Shown here: positions 8,762 through 19,117 of the stretch, one piece after another | Layout: each line of letters starts with the position of its first letter | How positions within the stretch are numbered: the stretch's first letter is position 1 | Assembly (NCBI GenBank): GCA_030220185.1 | Contig: JASPKZ010003433.1 | Location: forward strand, 1-64,000 | Source: Diploptera punctata | Lineage: Eukaryota; Arthropoda; Insecta; Blattodea; Blaberidae | Reading direction: 5' to 3' | Length of the DNA: 64,000 bases | Made by a program: the position numbers and the translations under genes | Notes under the pieces: generated by a model | The model's database searches: none | Told to the model about the DNA's origin: nothing | What the model saw: only the letters and a program-made list of their open reading frames with translations

Positions 8762-8989
8762 TTTATTTTTCTTATCATACCATATTAAGCTTGCATTGCT
8801 CAATGTTAAAGATTTAGTTATAACATCGATAAAGCGTCACTGCTATAAAGTAAAATAAATATTCTCTTTAATTTGCTTACTTGATATAGTCAGCTACTAG
8901 ATGGCAGTGAAGACAGTGTTCTCGCGACATCTAGTAATAATGGAGAGTATAATACATATATAAGAAAAATAAGTGTTTGAATTGGATTC

Positions 8990-9059
8990 GCCTGGTAGTG
9001 TAATGGATATCACGCTGAGGTACAGACTCAGAGATCCGGGTTCGAATCCCGTCCAGGCA
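8990..9059 (+). tRNA. tRNA-like core, second direct unit
   Basis: Identical over its length to the core at 8692-8761. Confidence 0.4.
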
Positions 9060-9119
9060 TTTATTTTTCTTATCATACCATATTAAGCTTGCATTGCTCA
9101 ATGTTAAAGATTTAGTTAT

Positions 9120-9120
<1 letters not shown>

Positions 9121-9166
<46 letters not shown>
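9121..9166. repeat. (AT)n microsatellite
   Basis: About 23 AT units at the right edge of the tRNA-like element. Confidence 0.95.
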
Positions 9167-9169
<3 letters not shown>

Positions 9170-9612
9170 TTTTTGGAGTATGTTGTGTTTTGAAAAGAAG
9201 AGAAATCAAATAAATTTGTTTCTAATATCACTTATCTTCATGGTCATAAGGCTTTTTTTTTCAACTCAACAGCACAAATGTACAACTACATGTTTACAAT
9301 ATAAATTATGTATACAATATACAAACTACTAGGGCATTTGATAAGTAACGGTAATGCTGATGTAAATCAGCGATCCTAGTGGTGATCATTATATTCTTGT
9401 AGTATGTTGTTGAGCATTCTTTGTTGTATAAATCTTCTTCTTCTTAAACATAATTTGTAGGATTTTCATCCTGTTTATTTCCAAAATCACTCCTCAGAGG
9501 AAGACGTATTGGATCTTATTTATCAGAAACAAAAAAGAAGGAAAAAGGGTATGACAAAAATTATATTATTTTTAGTCTGGTCATCTTACCTCAATATTAA
9601 TATTCATTTGTT

Positions 9613-9662
9613 CTTGGACATGTTTCAAAACAATTCTGTTTTATCGTCAGCTTGTCCAGACT
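9613..9662 (-). ncRNA. hammerhead ribozyme motif, left arm
   Basis: Minus strand: CTGACGA (9650-9644), stem II AAAACA/TGTTTT (six pairs), GAAA (9626-9623), stem III self-complementary ACATGT, then C. Confidence 0.75.
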
Positions 9663-10241
9663 GGTTTGATTTATGTTGCATTATGTTCCACACCCAGGAT
9701 GTCGATGTCAGCTCCATCCTGTGGTTGGCCAGAGAACCTCCAAACAAGGTCACGCTCCGTTGGTATTTCAAAATTCATAACTCTGTTTTTGTTCTTCTGA
9801 ATATAGATTTTTTTCCAAAATAGTCAGCTCTTTTGTATTTTCTAACTGTTTTAATAATTTAGTGTCTGAATATAATGTTTTTCAGATCAAATGTGAGCAG
9901 CAACTGCAGATTTTTCTATTTCCCCATGCTGCTCATGTTTGAATGTTTTTCAGACCAAACGTGAGCAGCAACTGCAGATTTTTCTATTTCCCCATGCTGC
10001 TCATGTTTGGTCTGAAAAACATAATATAAATTCAGACACTAAATTATTAAAACAGTTAGAAAATACGAAAGAGCTGACTATTTTGGAAAAAAATCTATAT
10101 TCAGAAGAACAAAAACAGAGTTATGAATTTTGAAATATCGACGGAGCGTGACCTTGTTTGGAGGTTCTTTGGCCAACCACAGGATGGAGCTGACATCGAC
10201 ATCCAGGGTGTGCAACATAATGCACCATAAATCAAACCATC

Positions 10242-10290
10242 TGGACAAGCTGACGATAAAATAGAATTGTTTTGAAACATGTCCAAGAAC
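10242..10290 (+). ncRNA. hammerhead ribozyme motif, right arm
   Basis: CTGACGA at 10250-10256, stem II AAAATA/TGTTTT with one wobble, GAAA at 10274-10277, stem III ACATGT then C. Confidence 0.75.
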
Positions 10291-10907
10291 AAATGAACAT
10301 TAATATTGAGGTAAGATGATCAGACTAAAAAATAATATAATTAAAATAACCTCAAAATATCACTTTCTAAAATTATATTATTAATGACAAAAATTGTATA
10401 AATCTGTATTATTGAAAGTCTTGAAATAGTTGAAATAGCAATGCAGTAAGTAATATCGCCCTAAAAAGATGTTCAGTAGAATTTGTTTAAAAGATGGAAT
10501 TGCAAAGTACTTGAACAACCACCAAATTCACCAGACAGGAGCCCTTGTGACTATAACTTATTCTCAAAGATCAAAGAACCTCTATGAGGCTTTCTATTTC
10601 AATCAAGAGTTGATATCCAGAAAATTCTAGATCAATCGATTAAAGGAGATATCCAGAAATGGTGCTGTGGGTGAAGTGAACCATCTTCCAAGGATTTGGC
10701 TACGTATAGTTGACTTGGCAGGAGATTATAAATGAAGTTTGTAATGTCAAAAGTGACATAAATAAAATTTTTTGTGATGGTTAAGCAGAGCTACCAATAC
10801 TTATTGAATGCTCTAGTATAATAAATTATAAAAGACATTAAATTTTACATTGTAAATTTCATGTACGTACAGCATTTTGTACAATATAATAATAATAATA
10901 ATAATAT

Positions 10908-11085
10908 TTGAAGAGAAAAATTTGCGTCTAGATTGCAACTCGCCTCGGTAGCTCAGTTGGTAGAGCATTTGGCCCACAAAGCCAAAGGTCCTGGGTTCGA
11001 GTCTCGGTCTGGGCGAAAATTTTTCTCTTCAAATATAATTTATCCTTCAGTGAGAAGTGTTCAATTAATAATAAAAAAATAAATA
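10908..11085 (+). repeat. tRNA-like element with AAGAGAAAAAT inverted repeats
   Basis: TTTGAAGAGAAAAATTTGC, then a tRNA-like core, then AAAATTTTTCTCTTCAAATA and the tail ATTTATCCTTCAGTGAGAAG. It is embedded in (TAA)n tracts on both sides. This is the clearest single-copy member of the tRNA-unit family. Confidence 0.7.
10942..11014 (+). tRNA. tRNA-like core
   Basis: GCCTCGG opens and CTGGGC closes an imperfect acceptor stem; GCTC/GAGC D arm, TTGGC/GCCAA anticodon stem and GGGTTCGAGTCTC T arm. Base 33 is C instead of U, so it is probably a tRNA-derived promoter rather than a working tRNA. Confidence 0.4.
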
Positions 11086-11350
11086 ATAATAATATAAGAA
11101 ATTAAACAGGAAACACCAATTAATATATATACATTATAAATGAAGGTAATGATCAAGCCAAAGTTAAAATAGATATAAATTTAGATTTCTTCTAAATAAT
11201 TTTAATGTCGCAGACCCTGTTTTATTGTGGTAGATATTATTTTTTTGAAAGATCTACAGGCACTTCGAATCATACACTACAATTCATCATCAGCTGATGT
11301 TGATGTGAATTAATGCACGAGTTAATTTTACCATCACAAAATGTTATAAT
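11086..11350. other. AT-rich sequence without recognised feature
   Basis: Nothing recognised apart from (AAT) runs near 11085-11100. Confidence 0.4.
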
Positions 11351-11742
11351 ATGTCTTGTAAGCCCATGTTTCCCTTAACAGAGATTTAGGCGCTCTCACC
11401 CTACAGGGAAGAATTTAAACCATACTAATTTAGTTACACTTGTTTTCGTATAGATGTCACTCATTTGAGTGGTCCGTGGTCAGCGTTCCGCCTCATACTG
11501 ACATCTAGGAAACCAAGGCAGTACTAGGATGGGAAAATTCGGTAAATTTTGCTTAGAGGCCTTTTTATTCAGGCTTAAGGATCTTTTATGAGCCTGAAAA
11601 TCTTCAGACTCGGGACCCATGACTTAAAGTCCCTCCCGGAGGACTTGCTTCTTGGATTATTCCATCCTAAATAAAATCCATTGAACCCGCGACCCTCGGG
11701 ACCAGAGGCAAGGAGCATAACCACTAGTCTACCGCGGCCGAT
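11351..11742 (-). repeat. SINE B, full-length copy (tRNA-derived)
   Basis: On the minus strand it begins at 11742 with a tRNA-like head (CGCGGTAGACTAGTGGTTAT, GGGTTCAA) followed by a body of about 320 bp ending near TCTGTTAAGGGAAACATGGG. Compare the + copy at 21700-22101 and fragments at 4270, 25263, 25655, 37330, 43825 and 54127. Confidence 0.8.
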
Positions 11743-11748
11743 ACACGT

Positions 11749-11856
11749 AAAACTATAAAATTGGATACCTGTAAGATTCAATATCCTCAACTGTTGAAAC
11801 TTCTTAGTTGAGGAGACTGAACCTTACCAGTAATCAGTTTTATAATTTTATATTGC
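11749..11856. mobile_element. minimal PLE palindrome, GTTGAGGA subfamily
   Basis: Arms AAAACTATAAAATTGGATAC / TTTATAATTTTATA and ATATCCTCAACT / AGTTGAGGAGAC are inverted around 11805. Only terminal sequence; related to the 83-bp insertion at 37573. Confidence 0.6.
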
Positions 11857-13268
11857 AAGTAATACTGCACCATCGGATCTACAGAATTACTTACTGTTAT
11901 CATTTTGCACTGGCCTATAGAGGATTTACTCATATGTTTTGTTACACTCTTAGTAGCATCCAGCTCATAACTGTCAGTGCCTATTTATTATTCTTTGCCC
12001 GGACCCATCCGAGGCAAAGATTGATTCATCTTTCCTACATAGATTCATTAACATATATTAATTAATAATATTTCCTGAAACACACTGTAGTAATTTATGA
12101 TACGTAGTTAAACTCAGTATATTATTTTCAACCATGAAAGCTAGACAGGAAAGGGGAGCTCAAATAACCTTGAGAAAGCTCATAAACAGGAATTATACAA
12201 GACAGCTGTAGCATCGCTAACAAATACAATAATTAAACATTCTTGTTTACTTAAAATAAAATTTAATATATCAATTGTACGTATGAAGTTGAAAAGTGAA
12301 AATATATTAAACATAATACTTGATCATTCAAAAGTTAAAGAAAAAACAATAAGTAATAACAAAAGTAACAATCTTTATACATTCAAACACTCATGCATAC
12401 CTTTTTAGTCCTGCCTAGGGTACCCTACCCTGGCTTGCCGGACAAAACTCAAAACACGCAGCTCTCCTAGAACTCGCGTCCTCCAGACGGTAACCAACTG
12501 TTCGAAAGAAAAATCTATGATCGAACGAATGTTACAGCTTATCACGTGTTTGGCCTATTTGAGAGTTCCGAGGTAGAGGGGAAGTTGTGCACTACAAACA
12601 GAGCAAAGGAAGTGGTAGGAAGGAGAGTGGGAGTAAACACAAAGAGAGAGGAAATTGGCATAGTTCATTAATCTCACTGTAGAGGGAGGAAAACAGCACA
12701 GATGTTTTGTACCGAAATAGCACTTTTGGTACAATACCTCAATGAAATTTTATCATGAATTTTATTAGTAGTGATGTGTAAGTTACCTAATTAATTTATT
12801 ATGTTATGTTTACTGCTATTATAAATATTCATTAAATAAATTTTAAATTGATTTTTATGTGAATTTATATGATTTATAAATACTCAATATTGCTATAGAA
12901 CAATATGCTAAAAAATTTAGCCAGATTTGATATTCTTTTTTGTTCTGTTATTGTTTATTTGACTTTTTCCTTAAGGTTGTCGACACATGTTCTAACCTAT
13001 ACTACTAATAAAAATATGTTAAATTTTTTTTATCACATAGGCCTATAGGTATTTATATTGATTATAAGTTATGTTATGGCCATGAATAGTCAAAGTACTT
13101 ATAACTATAAATGAAGAACAAGCTTTAAGAATTAGTCTCCAATAATCTAGATCATATATGTAATTTAGTAATGTACATAGTTCAGTGATCATAATTTAGA
13201 AATAATTTTTATATTGTATATCACATATGTATGTAGTTTAGATAACCCAAAATATGCTAACATGGAAT
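11857..13268. other. no recognised feature
   Basis: AT-rich with a less AT-rich patch at 12400-12700. No splice-site-plus-zinc-finger pattern and no repeat that I could match elsewhere in the window. Confidence 0.4.
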
Positions 13269-13669
13269 CTGTCAACAATGCATGCTACCTTGTATTTCTC
13301 CGAGAAAGGCATTGTAATGTACCAAGGCTGAGTCCAAATAATTAGCTGCCTTTCTAACTGCAAGGCACATAAATTGAACCCAGAATCTAGCAATATCAAC
13401 CCCAGTACGGAGCAGATGGCCTCCTTGCATGAGTCCAGAGCGGTGTGTAGTGAGATGGGATGCAGCGTGGATGGCAGGAAGTGAGGGTCATCCAATCTAC
13501 CAATTCAGGTGTTGTATTACTTCCCTATAGATTAAATGAGAGATTTGGCACTGGATTTTAGTGCCTTACAATTAATAAAAACATCATTTTTTGGACATGG
13601 CCTTTGTACATCACAACGCTTCTCTGGAAGAAATTTCTAGGTAGGTTTCTTCATGCTAAGGTTGACAGT
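13269..13669. mobile_element. MITE with CTGTCAAC ends (family M)
   Basis: About 400 bp with long inverted termini (CTGTCAACAATGCATGC and GGTTGACAG). Related copies lie at 22130-22539 and 30252-30624. Shared inner blocks include GCAAGGCACA and GGACATGGCC. No coding capacity; the superfamily is not determined and no clear TSD is seen. Confidence 0.7.
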
Positions 13670-13819
13670 TCATTTGTAAATAAATTTATTAAATAATATA
13701 CAATTTATAAAGGATGTTTAAAAAAAAAGGATTCCAATGTTTACAGATGAGCTAGTATACAACAGAACAAGTAAAAACTTTGATCTTAAACTTGTTTTCT
13801 GAAAATGATATTGTTTACA

Positions 13820-14119
13820 TATGTGAATTTACATATGCAAGAATGAAATTACAACTATGAATTTTGAAATACCCGGTTATAAAGAAAGAGGACTGATTTG
13901 GAAATTCTTCGGTCGGCCACCAGATGGCGCGGAGGTCAGTCTGCAGGATAGAAGGCCGTTGGACGTCAGTTGTGAACGTGACGCAGCATTGACAATGTCA
14001 CAAATTATGTGAAGAAACCCAGGGTCTGCTATGAATTATGAAGTATGAGGTGAGTGAAATAATAAAAAATAAACAATTTTAAAGAACCTCATAGTGTTAT
14101 TTCCTATCTACATAACTTA
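13820..14119 (+). mobile_element. single-orientation PLE 3' end, TSD ATTGTTTACA
   Basis: A 10-bp duplication at 13810-13819 and 14120-14129. Unlike most copies it is not a palindrome: a truncated GIY-YIG end (MNFEIP region, IWKFFGRPPDGAE) reads + and is followed by a degenerate hammerhead (TTGACAA, TCACA/TGTGA, GAAACCCAGGGTC), ATGAGGTGAG and the end block AACCTCATAGTGTTATTTCC. Confidence 0.75.
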
Positions 14120-14266
14120 ATTGTTTACAATTCCTATCAATTATAAAAACTGTTTTTTATCTATTCTTCATAACATGTGCTCATATGTCTGCCATCCATT
14201 GCAATGCAATCTTCCACACTACATATTTAACAGAATCATGGATTCTTTTGAATATCCTGGATCTTG

Positions 14267-14783
14267 AACTTTTATAAGAAAAAAAAACACTATGAGGTTT
14301 AATTTTAAGAATAAATTAAAATGTTTCATACTTCACCTCATATTCAGTCTTCTAACTAGACCGGTTTCGAAGCCTGGGCAGCTTCATCTTCGGTAATTTT
14401 TCGTTGACTAATGTTATGTCGATCAGAAGAACTGCTTCTTCCTCCCTCTGTTGGTGGACCGATAAACCTCCAGATGAAATCAGAATCCGCAGGAATTTCA
14501 AAGTTCATAATTTTTTCTTTCTTCTTTTTATGAATGTGGATTTTTTCCACATGTGGAAAAAACAAGAAAGAAGAAGTTATGAACTTGTAAATTCCCGCGG
14601 ATTCTGATTTCATCCGGACGTTTATTGGTCCACCAACAGAGGGAGGAAGGAGCAGTTCTTTTGATCGACATGACATTGGTCGACAAAAAGTTACTGAAGA
14701 TGAAGTTGCCTGGGCTTCGAAACCGGTCTAGTTAGAAGACTGGATATGAGGTGAGGGTATGAAACATTTTAATTTATTCTTAT
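14267..14783. mobile_element. Penelope-like palindrome, TSD CTGGATCTTG
   Basis: A 10-bp duplication at 14257-14266 and 14784-14793. Arms meet near 14545. The end block (ACACTATGAGGTTTAATTTT) is at the left only. Arms contain the GIY-YIG tail (MNFEIP, DFIWRFIG, PPTEGG on the minus strand) and a hammerhead each; the left-arm motif has CCGAAGA instead of CTGAAGA. Confidence 0.85.
14685..14740 (+). ncRNA. hammerhead ribozyme motif
   Basis: CTGAAGA at 14694-14700, stem II GAAG(T/C)..GCTTC, GAAA at 14719-14722, self-complementary stem III ACCGGT then C; stem I GTTA with TAGT using wobbles. ACCGGTC is the stem III most common in this group here. Confidence 0.75.
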
Positions 14784-14793
14784 CTGGATCTTG

Positions 14794-15325
14794 CTGAATT
14801 GGACACACATCTCATAGTATGTGAACATTATTTTTGGAAACCAAAGCCAAAAAACTAAAGGGTTAAGGTCAGGAGAAAAGGCTGACCGATCCAATGTGAA
14901 AGATACATGTTAGGTGTCGTCTAACCATAAGATAAAAAGCCAATTGCTCCATCATGCCTACACCCCACTTACAGTCAGTTGTATTATAACTTTATACAAA
15001 TAGAAATAAGATGTGCTGCATAATTGTAAAAAAAAATCTTTGTATATTGTTTCCTCATTTGTTTCTTGCCAAAGATCTTGGAGTAGAAGATATGCTGCTC
15101 TTACAAAATAAGATCTTCATTTAAAAGATATTAAGTTTAGGAACCATGCTTATAGAAACTTTTTTTTTCTGTTTTGTTGAATACTACTTTCTCTATAAAT
15201 ATTCAAACCTTTTTTGCAGAATACCTTTATAAATAAAAATATATATTATTATACAATTGAATGTGTGTAAATGTTTAATCAATTCTGAAAGTCTGTAAAG
15301 TAAATTTTTACTTATATATAACTGT
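14794..15325. other. no recognised feature
   Basis: AT-rich sequence; no coding or repeat signal that I can support. Confidence 0.4.
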
Positions 15326-15615
15326 AGGCTTTCACGGCCGGCGTCTTGATCCATATTTGGTTCATCTTCTGGGCTTATAGGCCGTGGTCCGGTTGTCTTC
15401 ATACTCGACGTTTCGTCTACTGCTGCGGTAGACCTCATCAAGAGATACTGCATGCTCTCTATGAACCCCTCGACAGTCTGCAGCCGACTGTTGAGGAGTT
15501 CACAGAGAGCACGCAGTATCTCTTGATGAGGTCTACCGCAGCAGTAGACGAAACGTCGAGTATGAAGACAACCGGACCACGGCTTATAAGCCCGGAAGAC
15601 GAACCAAATATAAAT
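15326..15615. mobile_element. palindromic PLE 3' end, GTAGACGAAACGTCGAG subfamily
   Basis: Arms of about 140 bp meet near 15480 and are nearly identical. Outward each codes YLLMRSTAAVDETSSMKTTG and similar residues, a coding tail typical of PLE 3' ends. A hammerhead-like motif is present in both arms: (T)TGATGA, stem II GTCTAC/GTAGAC, GAAA, ACGT, C. Core position 3 is T rather than C in both, which should abolish or weaken cleavage. It is less AT-rich than its surroundings. Confidence 0.65.
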
Positions 15616-15929
15616 TTTTACTGTTGAATAAGACTCAAGATAAAATTATTCCCTGGTTATTGTAAATAGAACCTGTCATTTTATTGTAATTTATTGGTTA
15701 TTTATGACCACATAAACTGATGTTGGATTTGAGTGTCTTCCATATAATTGAAAATGCAATAAGCCTAATTGATTACAGTAAATATAATGTTCATCATGTT
15801 GTTACTTGTAAGGATGGCCTTATCCAGCTAGATCTTCTTTAAATAATCACCACTAGTTTTACTGGGCATTTTAATCTTCCTTAATTTAATTTACACTAAT
15901 TTTGGCTCAAGTTTAGAATACATATCATT

Positions 15930-16631
15930 AAGAATTAAATTAATGTTTTTATTACCTCACCTCATATCCTTTTTCTTCTAGATTGCAGTTTTGGAGCTTA
16001 TCTCCATCATCAATAACCTCTTGTCAACCGGTGTTATGTCGTTTCTTGGCGGTTTTCTTCTTCCTTCTATCGGTGGATCTGGATAAGGTCGAAATTTGTG
16101 GGAGTTTCGAAATTCATGAGTTTATCTTTCTTTTTTTTTTTCTGGATGTGGAATTTTTCCCAGACCGTGAGTTCTTTCTGTTTATCTGTGTGTTTGATTA
16201 GGCCAGCTTTTGTATCGATTAAATGTTTTACAGACCAAGCATGGGCTGCTACAGCTGACTTCTCCACTTCACTCTATGTCTGAAAAACATTTAATTGATA
16301 CAAAAGCTAGCCTAATCAAACACACAGATAAACAGAAAGAACTCATAATCTGGGAAAAAATCCACATCCAAAAAAAACAAGAAAGATAAACTCTTGAATT
16401 TCGAAACTGCCGTAAATTTCAACCTTATCTAGAGGTTCATCTGTCCACCGATAGAAAGCAGAAGAAAGCTGCCAAGAAATGACATAACATCGGTCGACGG
16501 GAGAGGCTACTGATGATGGAGATAAGTTCCGAAATTGCAGTCTAGAAGAAAAAGGATATGAGGTGAGGTAATAAAAACATTAATATAATTTCTAAATTAA
16601 ACCTCAAAATGTTTTTTCCCTGTGAAAGTTA
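15930..16631. mobile_element. Penelope-like palindrome, TSD AATACMTATCATT
   Basis: Duplication at 15917-15929 and 16632-16644 with one mismatch. Arms meet near 16275; ends TTACCTCACCTCATATCC and GGATATGAGGTGAGGTAA; the extra block AAACCTCAAAATG is at the right. The left arm keeps an open GIY-YIG piece on the minus strand (16067-16267: MEKSAVAAHAWSVKH, LTVWEKFHIQ); the right arm has the mirror copy with stops. Confidence 0.8.
16503..16548 (+). ncRNA. hammerhead ribozyme motif
   Basis: CTGATGA at 16510-16516, stem II GGA/TCC (short), GAAA at 16531-16534, stem III ATT-GC-AGT, then C. The left-arm counterpart has lost the core. Confidence 0.6.
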
Positions 16632-16799
16632 AATACCTATCATTTTTCATACTATCGTTCTTGTAATACTGTTGCTCTGCATACTTTTTTATCTTTACCA
16701 ATATTTTGTACTATTTTAAACATTTTGCAATGATACTTATATAACGAATATATGAAGCGAACTAAATATATTTAAACTATTAGATAGAATTACACAATT

Positions 16800-16975
16800 T
16801 CATAGATGAATGGATGGACCACGTCAATAGAATGGATAACAATAGAATTCCGAAACAGATTCTTCATTACAAACCACTAGGATGAAGAAATGTTGGAAGA
16901 CCCAGTAAAAGATGGACAGACAAATTCTAGCATGAGATCAGAACAGACCTTAAGGTCTAATCCTTGATGCTGATG
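16800..16975 (+). pseudogene. LINE C-terminal fragment
   Basis: Reads DHVNRMDNNRIPKQILHYKP, then NVGRPSKRWTD, with stops: the basic tail that follows the reverse transcriptase in several insect LINE clades. Followed by GATGCTGATGA, a possible 3' tail. Confidence 0.6.
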
Positions 16976-17334
16976 ACATAAATTTTTTTTTTACAATTAT
17001 TAAATAGTTATCTACATGTGCAGTGATTTGTTCGAAGTTCTGCAGAATTGTTGTGCACTTGCGCAAACACTTGAACAAACTTCTGCCAGATGATTGAGAT
17101 ATCTGTGAAATCGGAATGACCAAAATTTGAAAATATATTTTAAGAAATGGATGTTCACTCACTTCATTTTGTTGGGTTCCAATGTGACAAGTTAGTGTAC
17201 ATCATATTAGTTTACACTTCATTAAATACTATGCATGCAATTCATTTTGTTAGGTTATGAAGAGGGAAGTTAGTGTACAACAATTTCTTATAAATGTTTG
17301 GGAATCTATTGCAAAGGTTGGTCATATCAATTTC

Positions 17335-17935
17335 ACACATATGTTCACCATGCACATGCCTGGTCAGAAAAACACAGAATAGAAACCAAAAGAAAATTAC
17401 TTAAACAATTGGAAAAAGCGAAGGAACTCACAATTTGGAAAAAAAAAAAAATACATATGCAAGATTAAAAACATAACTATGAATTTTGAAATACCTGGTG
17501 ATTGATTTGGAAGTTCATCGGTCATTAGATGGCGCGGAGATCAGTCTGCAGGAGAGGAGGGCGTTGGACGTCAGTTGTGAATGTGATCATCATCATCATC
17601 ATCTTAAGGCACGACAACTTCAAAAGTGAAAGTTTTGGCCTTCTCAACAATCCTCCTCCATGCCAATCGGTCTTTTGCCATATTCAAATTGGTCACTTTC
17701 ATTTTCCTTAGATCGTTCATTGTGTCATCCTTCCATCTGATCTTCGGTCTTCCAACAGGTCTGCCTCCTTTACATAGGTTTCCATTTGTAGAGTTTTTTG
17801 ACCAGTCTCTGATCATCCATTCTTGTGAACGTGATACAGCATTGAGAATGTCACAAATGCAGTGAAGAAACTCGAGTCTGCGAGGGAGTTAAGAAGTATG
17901 AGGCGAGTCAAAAACAACTCAACATAAATTAAAAC
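17335..17935 (+). mobile_element. PLE 3' end carrying a nested LINE fragment
   Basis: GIY-YIG remnant HAHAWSEKHRIETKRKLLKQ, LTIWKK, MNFEIP, then MARRSVC..., interrupted at 17588-17822, then a degenerate hammerhead with GAAACTCGAGTC (self-complementary ACTCGAGT stem III) and ATGAGGCGAG. Closely related to 13820-14119 and 57321-57684. Confidence 0.7.
17588..17822 (-). pseudogene. LINE 3' fragment with (ATG)n tail, TSD TTGTGAAYGTGAT
   Basis: A 13-bp duplication at 17575-17587 and 17823-17835 (one mismatch). On the minus strand it reads GRPVGRPKIRWKDD, then NDLRKMKV, DRLAWRRIVEKAKT, a LINE C-terminal tail, ending in an (ATG)n tract. It was inserted after the PLE was in place. Confidence 0.8.
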
Positions 17936-17944
17936 ACATATTAT

Positions 17945-18345
17945 AAGAATTAAATAAATCGTGATTATTTCTTACCTCATACTTCTATGTTCCTTTAAAC
18001 ACAGCACTGCAGTATCGGCGACTCCTTATCACCATCATCAGCTGTTTTCACGACTGTCAATTTTTTCTTTTGTGGATAATTATCCAAACTGCCATCTGAT
18101 GTTCTTTTTAAGGAATTATTTTCTAAACTGCCAGTTGGCAGTTTGGATAATTATCCACAAAAGAAAAAATTGTCAGTCGTGAAACCAGCTGACGATGGTG
18201 ACAAGGAGTCGCTGATACTGCAGTGCTGTGTTTAAAGGAACATGGAAGTATGAGGTAAGAAATAATCACAATTCATTTAATTCTCATGAATTGAACCTCA
18301 TAATGTTAAAAATTCCCAAATTTAATATATAAATTTAACACACAT
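17945..18345. mobile_element. PLE palindrome, GGAGTCGCTGATACTGCAG subfamily
   Basis: Arms meet near 18125 with ends CTTACCTCATACTTC and GAAGTATGAGGTAAG; extra block AACCTCATAATGTTAAAAATTC at the right. Where other subfamilies have a hammerhead, this one has CTGACGA, GTGAC..GTCGC, then GATAC instead of GAAAC, so the ribozyme looks decayed in the same way as in copies at 36690 and 61335. Confidence 0.7.
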
Positions 18346-19117
18346 GATATTGTTGAAATTTATTTTATATGTACTAGTTTTCAATTTTAGCTGTCTCTCT
18401 CTCTAATAATTGTCGAGGTAGGAAGCAATTCCGAGTCTTAGCAGAAAAGTTTGTTGCATGGGATCCATGTAATAGGTAGAGCTCTAAATAAAAGTGTGCA
18501 AACGAAATATAAGAGAGATATTCAAATAAAATATTAATTGAATAAATTCATTCTACTTTTGAACATGTGGACATTATTTTACAATTTATTAATTAATTTT
18601 AATAGATTCTTAATTATTTAAAAAGTGTTCAACATTAAACAAAGTTCATTGGAAAGAAGGGACATTTCATTAATGAAGTTTAGTCTCTCACTTTATAGGT
18701 ACTTTTACCACACACCGCCTGGGCCTTATAGTGGCACCTGTTGGGAGAGTGATTTTAACTATGGATCACACACACATACTTTTTTGATCATAAACAACGA
18801 TATAGAGGGCCTCCTCAAATGAGTGATCAGCTCAATGTTAGGGCCTCCTCCAAGACAACACAAATTTAAGACAAAAATACCATTCACACATATGTCAAAT
18901 ATGATTATGATGGCCCGATGATGTTCGAGGACCATTTGGGCCTTAAAGTTTTCTGAAATTTGTCTCATAGATGAGGAAAAACACAGAAAAAACTATGGCG
19001 GTATCAACACACAGATAAAAAAAACAAATTTATTTCATGCTAATATGAATTTAATCCTCCTTGATAGAGAATTCACGCTTTACTGCGAGCTAACCAAAGG
19101 TGAACTTAAATGTATTC
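18346..19117. other. no recognised feature
   Basis: No gene or repeat that I can support; short open frames have no domains. Confidence 0.4.

Larger units (their letters stand above)
8506..9122. mobile_element. tRNA-like element: inverted partial unit + unit + partial unit
   Basis: Bases 8640-8935 form a unit of about 297 bp that is repeated directly at 8936-9122 (first 187 bp). Its first 140 bp also occur inverted at 8506-8638, making a palindrome. Each unit has a tRNA-like core between AAGAAAAATAA and TTATTTTTCTT. The copies are nearly identical, so the rearrangement is recent. The same architecture is seen at 47552-48040 with other sequence. This is not a conventional SINE, which would be single-copy with a 3' tail. 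Confidence 0.7.
9563..10383. mobile_element. Penelope-like palindrome inside mariner, TSD ATGACAAAAATT
   Basis: A 12-bp perfect duplication at 9551-9562 and 10384-10395. Arms of about 390 bp meet near 9955, where a 66-bp piece is repeated (AACTGCAGATTTTTCTATTTC at 9903 and 9970). The right side carries the extra end block AACCTCAAAATATCACTT. Arms contain GIY-YIG remnants (KQLENTKELTI..EKN on the plus strand, 10050-10090) and a hammerhead each. Ends read TTACCTCAATATTAAT, a variant of the ACCTCA motif. Confidence 0.85.
9327..10818 (+). mobile_element. mariner-like DNA transposon relic, interrupted
   Basis: Ends CTAGGGCATTTGATAAGTAA (from 9329) and, inverted, CTAGAGCATTCAATAAGTA (to 10816), each next to a TA dinucleotide. 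At 10495-10740 a broken transposase C-terminus reads PPNSPDRSPCDYNLFSKIKE, matching the PDLAPCDYxLF region of mariner transposases that holds the last catalytic Asp. The central part has been lost and a PLE palindrome occupies 9563-10383. Confidence 0.75.

Noticed and set aside
8609..9209. Minus-strand frames with CLDGIRTRISESVPQRD repeated
   Set aside because: They are translations of the tRNA-like units and (AT)n, repeated because the DNA is repeated.
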